Positions 1 to 4,099 are shown, numbered from the stretch's first letter. The stretch is 5,671 bases of DNA from Paracoccaceae bacterium (GCA_009920815.1 RFZH01000150.1:1-5671), one strand, 5' to 3'. Notes: generated by a model not told the origin, from the letters alone. Numbers and translations: made by a program.

Positions 1-2
1 GG

Positions 3-356
3 ACGAAAGATGCCCGTCCGCGCAAAAAACCAGCGCAGAGCGAACAAGGCCAAGATTTCAAGCTGGTTAACCGGATCACCACATTTCATACCAGCGAAGA
101 GGTCATGCGCCACCTGCCCGACATCCTTGGCAGGGCCATGGCGCGCTGCTGGATAGATAAAGCCTTTCAAAGCGAATTTGAGTTGGATCCAAAATATGTG
201 TTGTCCCGATATGGTGTACACTTGTCAGAAAACGTAAAGATTGAAATGGAAACCGAAGGCGTCACGCGTCCCAAGATTGTAGTCAATGAAATTGGCAAAC
301 TTGGCGGGAAAACGCGCCTGATATATTCGCAACTCGTGATGATGTCAGGCAAATAA
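3..356 (+). CDS. NHLP (nitrile-hydratase-alpha leader)-like small protein, 3' part
   Basis: The frame is open to the left window edge. There is no ATG, GTG or TTG before ATG 105, so the gene probably starts outside the window; ATG 105 has only GAAGAGG two bases upstream, which is too close for a good ribosome binding site. The visible 117 residues begin with a Lys/Arg/Gln-rich stretch. From about codon 105 onward the pattern is helix, then WIDKAF, then DPKYVLSRYGV, then V-K-I-E-M-E. This follows the general NHLP layout (W/D..F...L..DP..L...G...P..V.V), a domain found in leader peptides of some modified peptides and in nitrile hydratase alpha subunits. The metal-binding Cys cluster of true nitrile hydratase is absent. 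A Gly-Gly pair (residues 66-67 counted from ATG 105) is followed by 16 residues ending MMSGK. No maturase or transporter gene is in view, so a precursor role is inference. The domain call rests on pattern memory only. Confidence 0.45.
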   Translation, partial: TKDARPRKKPAQSEQGQDFKLVNRITTFHTSEEVMRHLPDILGRAMARCWIDKAFQSEFELDPKYVLSRYGVHLSENVKIEMETEGVTRPKIVVNEIGKLGGKTRLIYSQLVMMSGK

Positions 357-423
357 CAGGAAACTCAGCACGCTAATCGCAGCATCTTTCATCAGTTTGA
401 CCGCGCCTATCCAGTCTTATGCG
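352..423 (+). other. Signal-peptide-coding stretch with no usable start codon
   Basis: Read in the frame of the 397 ORF, these codons give a Sec signal peptide: a basic n-region (NNRK), a hydrophobic core (LSTLIAASFISLTA) and a c-region ending SYA before DTF. The frame is closed by TGA at 340-342 and has no ATG, GTG or TTG before TTG 397, which lies inside the hydrophobic core. ATG 342 lies just upstream, in the frame of the preceding gene. Removing one A from the run at 351-353 would join it to the signal peptide. The start has therefore probably been lost by a one-base insertion or a small rearrangement. Confidence 0.55.
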
Positions 424-1194
424 GATACATTTTCGGATGCGGTCGCGGCATTCAAGGATGGCCACTTTTCAACGGCTTATGGTCTATTCTATGGTCTTGC
501 GCAAAAAGAACACGCTCTTGCACAACATAACATTGCGACAATGACGGCCAAAGGCGACGGTATCATCCAAAGCGACAAAGATGCGTTATTCTGGGCATGG
601 CGCGCGCTTGGCAGGCACAAACCAAGCTATTCCCATAATCCAATATCTGACATCGCGGACAACACAACCATTGCTATGCAACAAAAAGTACGAGCTGCCG
701 AGGCCAAACTAGAAGGCGAATTGCAGCGCACGGCAACGGTTGAAGAATTGGCCCAACATATGGAGATGAACCAAGCCCAGCTGGAAAGCTGGCAAGCACG
801 GTTTCAAGCAAGCAAAGTTAAATCTTTGGACGAGGTATACACCGACCACTCTTTGTTATTCGAAGATGTCACCCCCTCACCCGAGGAAGCAACCCACCAG
901 TCGCAATTGCGCGCTATGCTAAAAAAGGCATTGTCAAGGCTGCCGGAACGCGAAGCATTGCTCTTGCAACTCTATTATGTCGAAGAGCTAAACGTTTACG
1001 AAGTTTCCGCGATTTTGGGTGTCACAACGGGACGTGTGTCGTTAGATGCTTCTAACTTTTTACAGATTGACATAACGTGCATTTTCACGGTGCCTTCCGA
1101 TAGGCCGAGCGACACGGCGATTTCTTTATTTTTGCGCCCCTCTCCCAGAAAACCCAAAACTGTCATCTCACGCGCGCTCAGCGGGCCGCTTTGA
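397..1194 (+). CDS. Hybrid ORF: Sel1-repeat-like N part fused to sigma-28 C part, antisense tail
   Basis: This is a 265-codon frame from TTG 397 that does not look like one natural gene. Residues 10 to about 96 resemble a Sel1/TPR-like secreted protein (AVAAFKDGHFSTAYGLF, LAQHNIATMTAKGDG, DALFWAWRAL); such proteins are helical-repeat scaffolds. Residues from about 98 to 215 are the C-terminal part of a flagellar sigma factor. Residues 216-265 are simply the antisense of the luxR-type gene's 3' end and have no expected function. No ribosome binding site is evident at the TTG, and this start would cut through the signal peptide encoded just upstream. If it were translated, a periplasmic-type repeat would be attached to a cytoplasmic DNA-binding fragment, which makes little sense. 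I read it as two gene remnants in an accidental common frame. Confidence 0.4.
   Translation: MTAPIQSYADTFSDAVAAFKDGHFSTAYGLFYGLAQKEHALAQHNIATMTAKGDGIIQSDKDALFWAWRALGRHKPSYSHNPISDIADNTTIAMQQKVRAAEAKLEGELQRTATVEELAQHMEMNQAQLESWQARFQASKVKSLDEVYTDHSLLFEDVTPSPEEATHQSQLRAMLKKALSRLPEREALLLQLYYVEELNVYEVSAILGVTTGRVSLDASNFLQIDITCIFTVPSDRPSDTAISLFLRPSPRKPKTVISRALSGPL
691..1041 (+). pseudogene. fliA: fliA 3' fragment (flagellar sigma-28, regions 3 and 4)
   Basis: The translated stretch contains EAKLEGELQRTATVEELAQ (region 3), then SLDEVYTDHS, then LPEREALLLQLYYVEELNVY followed by SAILGVTTGRVS (region 4 helix-turn-helix). This is the characteristic C-terminal half of FliA, the sigma factor for late flagellar genes. 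Regions 1.2 and 2 (core binding and -10 recognition, roughly the first 100 or more residues) are missing. The recognition helix is cut right after RVS, where FliA normally continues QI-K-K-A. The right limit is sharp, because codon 1042 no longer fits FliA and the sequence becomes the reverse complement of a LuxR-family gene. The left limit is approximate, placed between AMQQ (Sel1-like) and RAAEAKLEG (FliA-like). It cannot work as a sigma factor. The family identification is firm and the exact left edge is not. Confidence 0.75.
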
Positions 1195-1661
1195 GGGGCG
1201 TCATGCTTGGTGTGGTCTTTAATCAAATGCAGCGGGATATAGGTTTCGCCCGAATGAATAAAGCGGATCGAATTCGCCAAAGATTTTATCGGCAAGCTTT
1301 TTGAGATTATGCCCGCAGCCCCTTCATCCAAGGCCTGATTCATCAACGACGTCGTCGGATTTCCGGTAATCAATGCGACAGGACGGTCACCGACCAATTC
1401 GATCATGCGGCGCAGACCTTCGATACCGTCCATCCCGGGCATATTGTAATCCAGCACCACAACGTCAAAGGGGCCCTGGTTTTGAAAAAGCTCAACTGCC
1501 GCATTCAGATCCGATGCGGTTGACACATCCATATCGGGCTGCTGCGCCAAATACATGCGTGCGATGTCCAAAATCATTTCATGGTCATCTGCCACAAGAA
1601 TGCGCATCACATCACTGGCTTGGGTGTTGTCACGCATGGCTGCGTTCGAGTGGCTTTGCAT
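996..1661 (-). CDS. LuxR/NarL-family response regulator, C-terminus altered
   Basis: A receiver domain plus LuxR-type HTH; a cognate histidine kinase is expected but not seen. I chose ATG 1659-1661 (221 aa) because GAGG lies six bases upstream; TTG 1673 and ATG 1607 are alternatives. Counting from that Met, receiver residues 20-140 show the acidic pair D25/D26, the phospho-acceptor D71 (VVVLDYNMPGMDG), T99 (LITGN) and K121 (ISKSLP), so phosphorylation chemistry looks intact. The HTH runs from about residue 161 (LSARE, then NKEIAVSLGLSEGTVKMHV) to KLEASN. Family members then carry a last helix like RTQAVLLA; here the frame instead crosses into antisense fliA (RPVVTPKIAETS). Losing this helix should weaken DNA binding or dimerisation. 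It sits among flagellar genes next to sigma-54-type promoters, but no specific partner can be named. The family call is firm; activity is doubtful. Confidence 0.8.
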   Translation of the reverse strand: MQSHSNAAMRDNTQASDVMRILVADDHEMILDIARMYLAQQPDMDVSTASDLNAAVELFQNQGPFDVVVLDYNMPGMDGIEGLRRMIELVGDRPVALITGNPTTSLMNQALDEGAAGIISKSLPIKSLANSIRFIHSGETYIPLHLIKDHTKHDAPQSGPLSAREMTVLGFLGEGRKNKEIAVSLGLSEGTVKMHVMSICKKLEASNDTRPVVTPKIAETS

Positions 1662-1695
1662 GGGGGACCTCAATACTTAATGCCTTCGTTGTATA

Positions 1696-1723
1696 TGTAT
1701 AAGATCAAAAGGTGCGGTCTTAA
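1696..1723 (-). promoter_or_regulatory. Possible sigma-70-type promoter of the response regulator
   Basis: On the minus strand TTAAGA (1723-1718) is followed 16 bases later by TATACA (1701-1696). Each hexamer matches the consensus at four of six positions, and a second TATACA lies at 1695-1690. It lies 35 bases upstream of the chosen start. This is a weak candidate, since such matches are common in A+T-rich spacers. Confidence 0.25.
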
Positions 1724-1798
1724 TACCACCCCCATACCAATGACCACCGCTCTAACCTTATTTCTTTCCCCTTGCCCAAGTGGATAGGGGTGCCTGTC

Positions 1799-1813
1799 TG
1801 GCATACTTATTGC
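1799..1813 (+). promoter_or_regulatory. Sigma-54 (RpoN)-type promoter upstream of the 47-codon gene
   Basis: TGGCA, six bases, then TTGC gives the -24 GG (1800-1801) and -12 GC (1812-1813) at the strict RpoN spacing, with a pyrimidine before TGGC as in the consensus. The expected start of transcription is near 1825, just before a strong ribosome binding site and ATG 1842. This site would need an enhancer-binding activator; no binding site for one is recognised here. RpoN control is common for alphaproteobacterial flagellar genes, and flagellar remnants lie on both sides. Confidence 0.6.
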
Positions 1814-1841
1814 CCATATGTTTGAAAGAGGAGATCATTCA

Positions 1842-1985
1842 ATGAAACAAATATTCGCCCTTATTCGCCAAAAATTCATGCGCACGGCAAACGAAACACC
1901 GGCACTGGAAATCGTTGTTTATCACGATATCCTTACACCAATGAAAAAAACCGTTCCGCTTAGCTTATTTACTGGAAAAATCTAA
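1842..1985 (+). CDS. Unrecognised 47-aa protein with good start signals
   Basis: ATG 1842 is preceded by AGAGGAG eight bases upstream and by a sigma-54-type promoter whose predicted transcript starts about 17 bases before the ATG. The product begins MKQIFALIRQKFM, a basic amphipathic start, has a short hydrophobic patch (ALEIVVY) and ends with a basic segment and FTGKI. No signal peptide, full membrane segment or cysteine is visible, and I recognise no family. Its TAA ends at 1985 and the stop of the convergent minus-strand gene starts at 1986, so the two frames meet with no spacer. That tight abutment may mean the 3' end was cut or created by the rearrangements seen around it; a longer original gene is possible. 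The start signals make translation more likely than not. Confidence 0.5.
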   Translation: MKQIFALIRQKFMRTANETPALEIVVYHDILTPMKKTVPLSLFTGKI

Positions 1986-2204
1986 TTATTTAGATTTATG
2001 AGCCCACAAACGGCGCGCAAATTCAATCGCGCCAAGGACAACGATGCCCAACCCGATCATGGTTGATGAGGGCAGTTTGGACGCAAGCAACACGGCTTGG
2101 GTCGGCTGAAGGATCATGAGAGCCATCAAGAACATACCCGTCGCTATAAACATAACAATACGAACGATGGTACATTTCGGACATGGAACGTAAGCTTTGG
2201 GCAT
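1986..2204 (-). CDS. Possible stand-alone 72-aa small membrane protein with CPKC motif
   Basis: Starting from the internal ATG 2204-2202, the frame gives MPKAYVPCPKC, two hydrophobic helices (about residues 13-32 and 48-62) and a positively charged C-terminus (ARRLWAHKSK). It has the form of a small inner-membrane protein with both ends probably cytoplasmic. The CPKC pair could bind a metal or be redox-active, but nothing else supports that. This start has no clear Shine-Dalgarno (upstream is GAATTCGCCGATAAG), so the gene probably lost its own leader when flgC was joined to it. I do not recognise the family. Confidence 0.4.
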   Translation of the reverse strand: MPKAYVPCPKCTIVRIVMFIATGMFLMALMILQPTQAVLLASKLPSSTMIGLGIVVLGAIEFARRLWAHKSK

Positions 2205-2372
2205 CTTATCGGCGAATTCCGTTTGGAAAACAGGGCGAAAGGGTTGAAAGACATCTTCTGGTTTGCTGAACGTGGACCCCGCACTCGCAATATTGGACGC
2301 GATGGTGTTAAGCCGCGTCATCTGGGCGGACATCGCGCGCCCAGACAAATCAAAAACATTACGGATTGTCAT
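1986..2372 (-). CDS. FlgC N-terminal fragment fused to small two-helix membrane protein
   Basis: This is a 128-codon frame starting ATG 2372-2370, with AGGGGGGAAT just upstream. Residues 1-56 are clearly the N-terminus of FlgC, the proximal rod protein: NVFDLSGRAMSAQ, then RLNTIASNIA, then PFRPVF. From residue 57 on the protein changes character: MPKAYVPCPKC, a hydrophobic segment at about 69-88, another at about 104-118, and a basic end (RRLWAHKSK). FlgC is normally about 135-140 residues, soluble, and ends in a helix that pairs with the N-terminal helix in the rod; all of that is missing. Its start codon overlaps the ancestral flgB stop (TAATG), as in a normal flgBC operon. The fusion could hardly act as a rod subunit. 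Confidence 0.6.
   Translation of the reverse strand: MTIRNVFDLSGRAMSAQMTRLNTIASNIASAGSTFSKPEDVFQPFRPVFQTEFADKMPKAYVPCPKCTIVRIVMFIATGMFLMALMILQPTQAVLLASKLPSSTMIGLGIVVLGAIEFARRLWAHKSK
2205..2372 (-). pseudogene. flgC: flgC 5' remnant (about 56 codons)
   Basis: This is the part of the hybrid frame that matches FlgC. It holds the conserved rod-protein start (SGRAMSAQ, RLNTIASNIASA) and the PVFQTEF segment. The remaining 80 or so codons, including the C-terminal coiled region needed for rod assembly, are absent, and the sequence passes directly into an unrelated membrane-protein frame at ATG 2204. The next rod gene usually found after flgC, fliE, is also absent. The left limit is where the similarity visibly stops and may be off by a few codons. 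Confidence 0.7.
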
Positions 2373-2421
2373 TATTCCCCCCTTATCGCAGACATCAGCC
2401 CCGAAATCTTGCGATTCAAAA
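2372..2421 (-). other. flgB: Frameshifted flgB tail and flgB-flgC coupling site
   Basis: The minus strand reads CAG TTTT GAATCGC. With five Ts in place of four (plus-strand A run 2418-2421) the frame continues FLNRKISGLMSAIRGE and stops at TAA 2374-2372, which is exactly the expected FlgB end. That TAA shares one base with the flgC ATG (TAATG), and GGGGGGAA within the last flgB codons is the flgC ribosome binding site. This is a typical translationally coupled operon joint. It shows that flgB was functional recently, or that the read has a homopolymer error. Confidence 0.8.
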
Positions 2422-2754
2422 CTGAAGGCTTGCTTGATATTTCAAGGTATTTTCTGAAAACTGCATCTGTTCGACTGCCAATTCGACAGTATTGCCATCC
2501 AATGAGGGATTAACCGGATCACGATATAACATCCCCGCAGACGTTGTCGCATGTGCTCTAAAATGTTGTTGATCCGTCGCACGCAGTGCGCCGTGACCTG
2601 TCGCTCGCTCAAGCTCTTTGGCAAAATCAATGTCGCGCGCTTTGAACTGCGGTGTAGCGGCATTGGCAATATTCGATGCCAAAACTTCATTACGCTTTTC
2701 ACGCAACATCAATGCGTTGGCGTGGACCCCAAGATGATCACGTATACCTGTCAT
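2416..2754 (-). CDS. flgB: Flagellar basal-body rod protein FlgB, frameshifted near the end
   Basis: FlgB is the first rod protein, exported by the flagellar type III apparatus and assembled next to FlgC above the MS ring. I chose ATG 2754-2752, not the longer upstream frame, because AGGAAAGAG lies just before it and the family start (MTGIRDHLGVHANAL) begins there. Residues 26-44 hold the rod signature ASNIANAATPQFKARDIDF; the end reads VEQMQFSENTLKYQASLQF, then TGA. FlgB normally has about 130 residues and goes on with a helix like FLN-ISGLM-A-RGE. That tail is present immediately downstream in another frame, so the gene has lost one T in a run. As read it makes 112 residues without the C-terminal helix needed to pack in the rod. 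A sigma-54-type promoter lies about 50 bases upstream. Confidence 0.85.
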   Translation of the reverse strand: MTGIRDHLGVHANALMLREKRNEVLASNIANAATPQFKARDIDFAKELERATGHGALRATDQQHFRAHATTSAGMLYRDPVNPSLDGNTVELAVEQMQFSENTLKYQASLQF

Positions 2755-2802
2755 AGTCTCTTTCCTAAAACTTCGATCGTTTTGCGCCGTTAAAGAATGG
2801 GC

Positions 2803-2818
2803 TGGCCCATGTTTTGCA
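2803..2818 (+). promoter_or_regulatory. Sigma-54 (RpoN)-type promoter of the repeat-protein gene
   Basis: TGGCCC (2803-2808), five bases, then TTGCA (2814-2818) with C before TGGC. The -24 GG and -12 GC have strict RpoN spacing. Predicted start is near 2829, so the leader to ATG 2862 is about 33 bases and includes AGGA. The match is weaker than the flgB promoter in the bases after TGGC. Its -12 element is the same TTTGCAAA palindrome used by the opposite strand. Confidence 0.6.
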
Positions 2819-2830
2819 AAGACAGTGCCA
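2815..2830 (-). promoter_or_regulatory. Sigma-54 (RpoN)-type promoter of flgB
   Basis: On the minus strand TGGCAC (2830-2825), five bases, then TTGCA (2819-2815) fits the RpoN consensus YTGGCACGRNNNTTGCW at every strongly conserved base with the right spacing. Transcription should start near 2804, giving a leader of about 50 bases before the flgB ATG. It overlaps the opposite-strand promoter at 2803-2818. RpoN-dependent rod operons are known from Caulobacter, which makes this biologically reasonable. An activator site is not identified. Confidence 0.7.
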
Positions 2831-2861
2831 AGTTGATAATTTTTCGGAACTCTAGGAAAAA

Positions 2862-3560
2862 ATGGCCAAATCTTCCAAAATCGAACCTGCGGATCTAACA
2901 CTCTACCAAGAGCATATGGAAAAGGCCGCCAAAGTCGGTTTGCGCCGCCTGCGCAGGCTGGATGTATTTGACGTTTCGCTTTCCTTAGCCCAAGCATTCG
3001 CCACCGCCCAAGATGACGAACGTCGCCGTCTAATCATGTCAACGCGCCTATGTTTGTTGAATGAGCAATTGCAAAAACTCAGTGCGATGGAGCCACCATC
3101 TGAGCCAAAGCCTAAAAAAGCCAAGAAAGTCGAACCAGAAATCGAACTGCCCCTAGAGCCCGTCGCACCGCCGCCGCCGCCCGCACCGCCCAAGAAAGAG
3201 GCGACGTTGAATATGATGGACCTTGGGAACGCAGCCATGTTGTTGATGGCCGCAGAAGAGCCGGAGGAAGAGGCCCCGCAAGATGAGGCACCAGAGGAAG
3301 AGGGTCATATGGCGTTCCTGACGGCATCTGACTACGACCCAGCGGACACACCCAACGAGGCCGAAGATCATATGGCGTTTCTAACCGCATCGGATGACGA
3401 TAAAACTGATACCAAGGAAGAGGATCACATGGCGTTCCTTACGGCATCTGATGACGACCCAGCGGACACACCCAACGAGACCGAAGATCACATGGCGTTT
3501 CTAACCGCATCGGATGACAGCAATGAAACCGATACAGGCCACAACAAAGATATTCTGTAA
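2862..3560 (+). CDS. Unrecognised acidic 232-aa protein with four HMAFLTASD repeats
   Basis: ATG 2862 is preceded by AGGA and a sigma-54-type promoter, divergent from flgB. The protein has three parts. Residues 10-75 look helical and basic, with a charged DERRRL segment. Residues 76-112 are a Lys- and Pro-rich linker with a run of five prolines. Residues 113-148 carry a hydrophobic amphipathic segment (MMDLGNAAMLLMAAEEP) and a Glu-rich stretch. From residue 149 to the end, HMAFLTASD starts at 149, 170, 189 and 210, each time followed by an Asp/Thr/Glu-rich spacer. There is no signal peptide or membrane segment, so it is probably cytoplasmic. The repeats look like exposed short linear motifs on a disordered acidic tail, perhaps for multivalent binding. 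Shared control with flgB suggests a flagellar or motility-linked role, which is inference. I know no named family. Confidence 0.8.
   Translation: MAKSSKIEPADLTLYQEHMEKAAKVGLRRLRRLDVFDVSLSLAQAFATAQDDERRRLIMSTRLCLLNEQLQKLSAMEPPSEPKPKKAKKVEPEIELPLEPVAPPPPPAPPKKEATLNMMDLGNAAMLLMAAEEPEEEAPQDEAPEEEGHMAFLTASDYDPADTPNEAEDHMAFLTASDDDKTDTKEEDHMAFLTASDDDPADTPNETEDHMAFLTASDDSNETDTGHNKDIL
3306..3545 (+). repeat. Two tandem 120-bp copies, each of two repeat units (A-B-A-B)
   Basis: Units start at 3306, 3369, 3426 and 3489, with lengths 63, 57 and 63 bases and a divergent last unit. Units 1 and 3 differ at five of 63 bases. The first 30 bases of units 2 and 4 differ at one. A units (GCG TTC CT-, ACG GCA TCT) and B units (TTT CTA ACC, GCA TCG) use different codons for the same peptide. 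This shows an older single-unit duplication followed by a recent duplication of the A-B pair with a 120-base period. Confidence 0.85.
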
Positions 3561-3590
3561 ACGGTAAATTAACCTTTTCACCTGTTCATC

Positions 3591-3610
3591 GTTTTAACAT
3601 TTTGTAAAAC
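3591..3610. repeat. A+T-rich inverted repeat between two genes
   Basis: GTTTTA and TAAAAC are perfect six-base arms with an eight-base loop, in the 63-base spacer before ATG 3624. It is too A+T-rich and lacks the G+C stem of an intrinsic terminator. It could be an operator or chance. Confidence 0.25.
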
Positions 3611-3623
3611 GTCACGGGGATAA

Positions 3624-3848
3624 ATGACATATTTCAGATATTCGATGCTGACGCCCATTGTAATGGCCGCATCATGCACAACCGCTGCGTACGACGGTGA
3701 AAGGTCGCACTGCGCGGTTCACTGGCATAATCTGATCCCAGCAAAGTTTGAGGATCGTTTATTCACAGAGTATCGCCAAGAAAAAGAATTCAGCGGTACC
3801 ACGGTTTGTCGCCAGATCAATGGCCAGACCATCTGTGAACAAGGCTAA
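3624..3848 (+). CDS. Small Cys-containing lipoprotein-like protein, probably cut by a nonsense codon
   Basis: A 74-codon frame. The N-terminus (MTYFRYSMLTPIVMAASC) has a short hydrophobic stretch ending in AASC at Cys18, a weak lipobox, so an envelope lipoprotein is plausible. Further cysteines are at 30, 62 and 71; the last two frame a small motif, VCRQINGQTIC. GGGGA sits only three bases before ATG 3624; Met8 (3645) is an alternative start. The frame stops at TAA 3846-3848 after CEQG. The same frame then stays open for another 47 codons to 3992 with similar composition and three more cysteines, which suggests one original protein of about 122 residues. I recognise no named family. Confidence 0.55.
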   Translation: MTYFRYSMLTPIVMAASCTTAAYDGERSHCAVHWHNLIPAKFEDRLFTEYRQEKEFSGTTVCRQINGQTICEQG

Positions 3849-3992
3849 AACACGGTTATGGTCCCCTACACGGTTGTCGACCAAGTAGACATCCATAAAA
3901 AACGACGCAACGCACATATTGCGGCATGTGCTGAAACCGCTTGTGAAAAAAGCTATGGGAATCCCACGTGTAAATCACCAAAGAAATTATAA
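3849..3992 (+). pseudogene. Likely 3' part of the lipoprotein-like gene, beyond an in-frame TAA
   Basis: This stretch is in the same frame as 3624-3848 and directly follows its TAA. It encodes NTVMVPYTVVDQVDI, a basic KKRRNAH, then cysteines in ACAETAC and a final PTCKSPKKL before TAA 3990-3992. It contains ATG 3858, which alone would give a 44-residue protein, but no ribosome binding site precedes it (CTAAAACACGGTT). A CAA-to-TAA change would explain the break. A separate small gene or stop-codon readthrough is possible but less likely. Confidence 0.45.
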
Positions 3993-4099
3993 ATTTGTTA
4001 CACCGCAAACAATAACAGCCTGCGACCCAATAAGCTCTGGTCTTTTGTTGCATTTCCGTTTAGGGGCCAAGCAACGAACTAGAAATGGCGGAAATACAC
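3993..4099 (+). other. Leader region of typA, no clear signal
   Basis: A 107-base stretch including an alternative in-frame typA ATG at 4085. I see no convincing -35/-10 pair, RpoN site, riboswitch or terminator. The typA promoter must lie here or further upstream, but I cannot place it. Confidence 0.3.

Noticed and set aside
10..159. ATG 10 short plus-strand frame
   Set aside because: It overlaps the longer NHLP-like frame, and its composition (Cys-Pro-Trp-rich end) looks like a shadow.
1662..1673. TTG 1673 as start of the response regulator
   Set aside because: ATG 1661 is four codons on and has GAGG at proper spacing, which overlaps this TTG.
1373..1787. Plus-strand frames opposite the response regulator
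   Set aside because: They are antisense shadows with no ribosome binding sites and Arg/Cys/His-rich composition.
2206..2213. GCCGATAA on the minus strand, an exact sigma-28 -10 box just before ATG 2204
   Set aside because: It is the coding sequence for FlgC Ala-Asp-Lys, the -35 region 11 bases upstream does not match TAAA, and it would give a nearly leaderless transcript.
2097..2793. Plus-strand frames opposite flgB and flgC
   Set aside because: They are antisense to recognised rod-protein coding sequence and have no start signals.
2755..2997. Upstream extension of the flgB frame to 193 codons
   Set aside because: The extension is Trp/Pro/Arg-rich with no family match, runs through both sigma-54-type promoters and into the divergent gene, and the family start with a ribosome binding site is at 2754.
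3850..3875. Direct repeat ACACGGTT, two copies 18 bases apart
   Set aside because: Eight bases is short, both lie in a likely coding stretch, and there is no further copy.
3856..4053. Minus-strand 65-codon frame over the spacer before typA
   Set aside because: Cys/Tyr/Arg-rich with no ribosome binding site, opposite the better-supported continuation of the lipoprotein-like gene.
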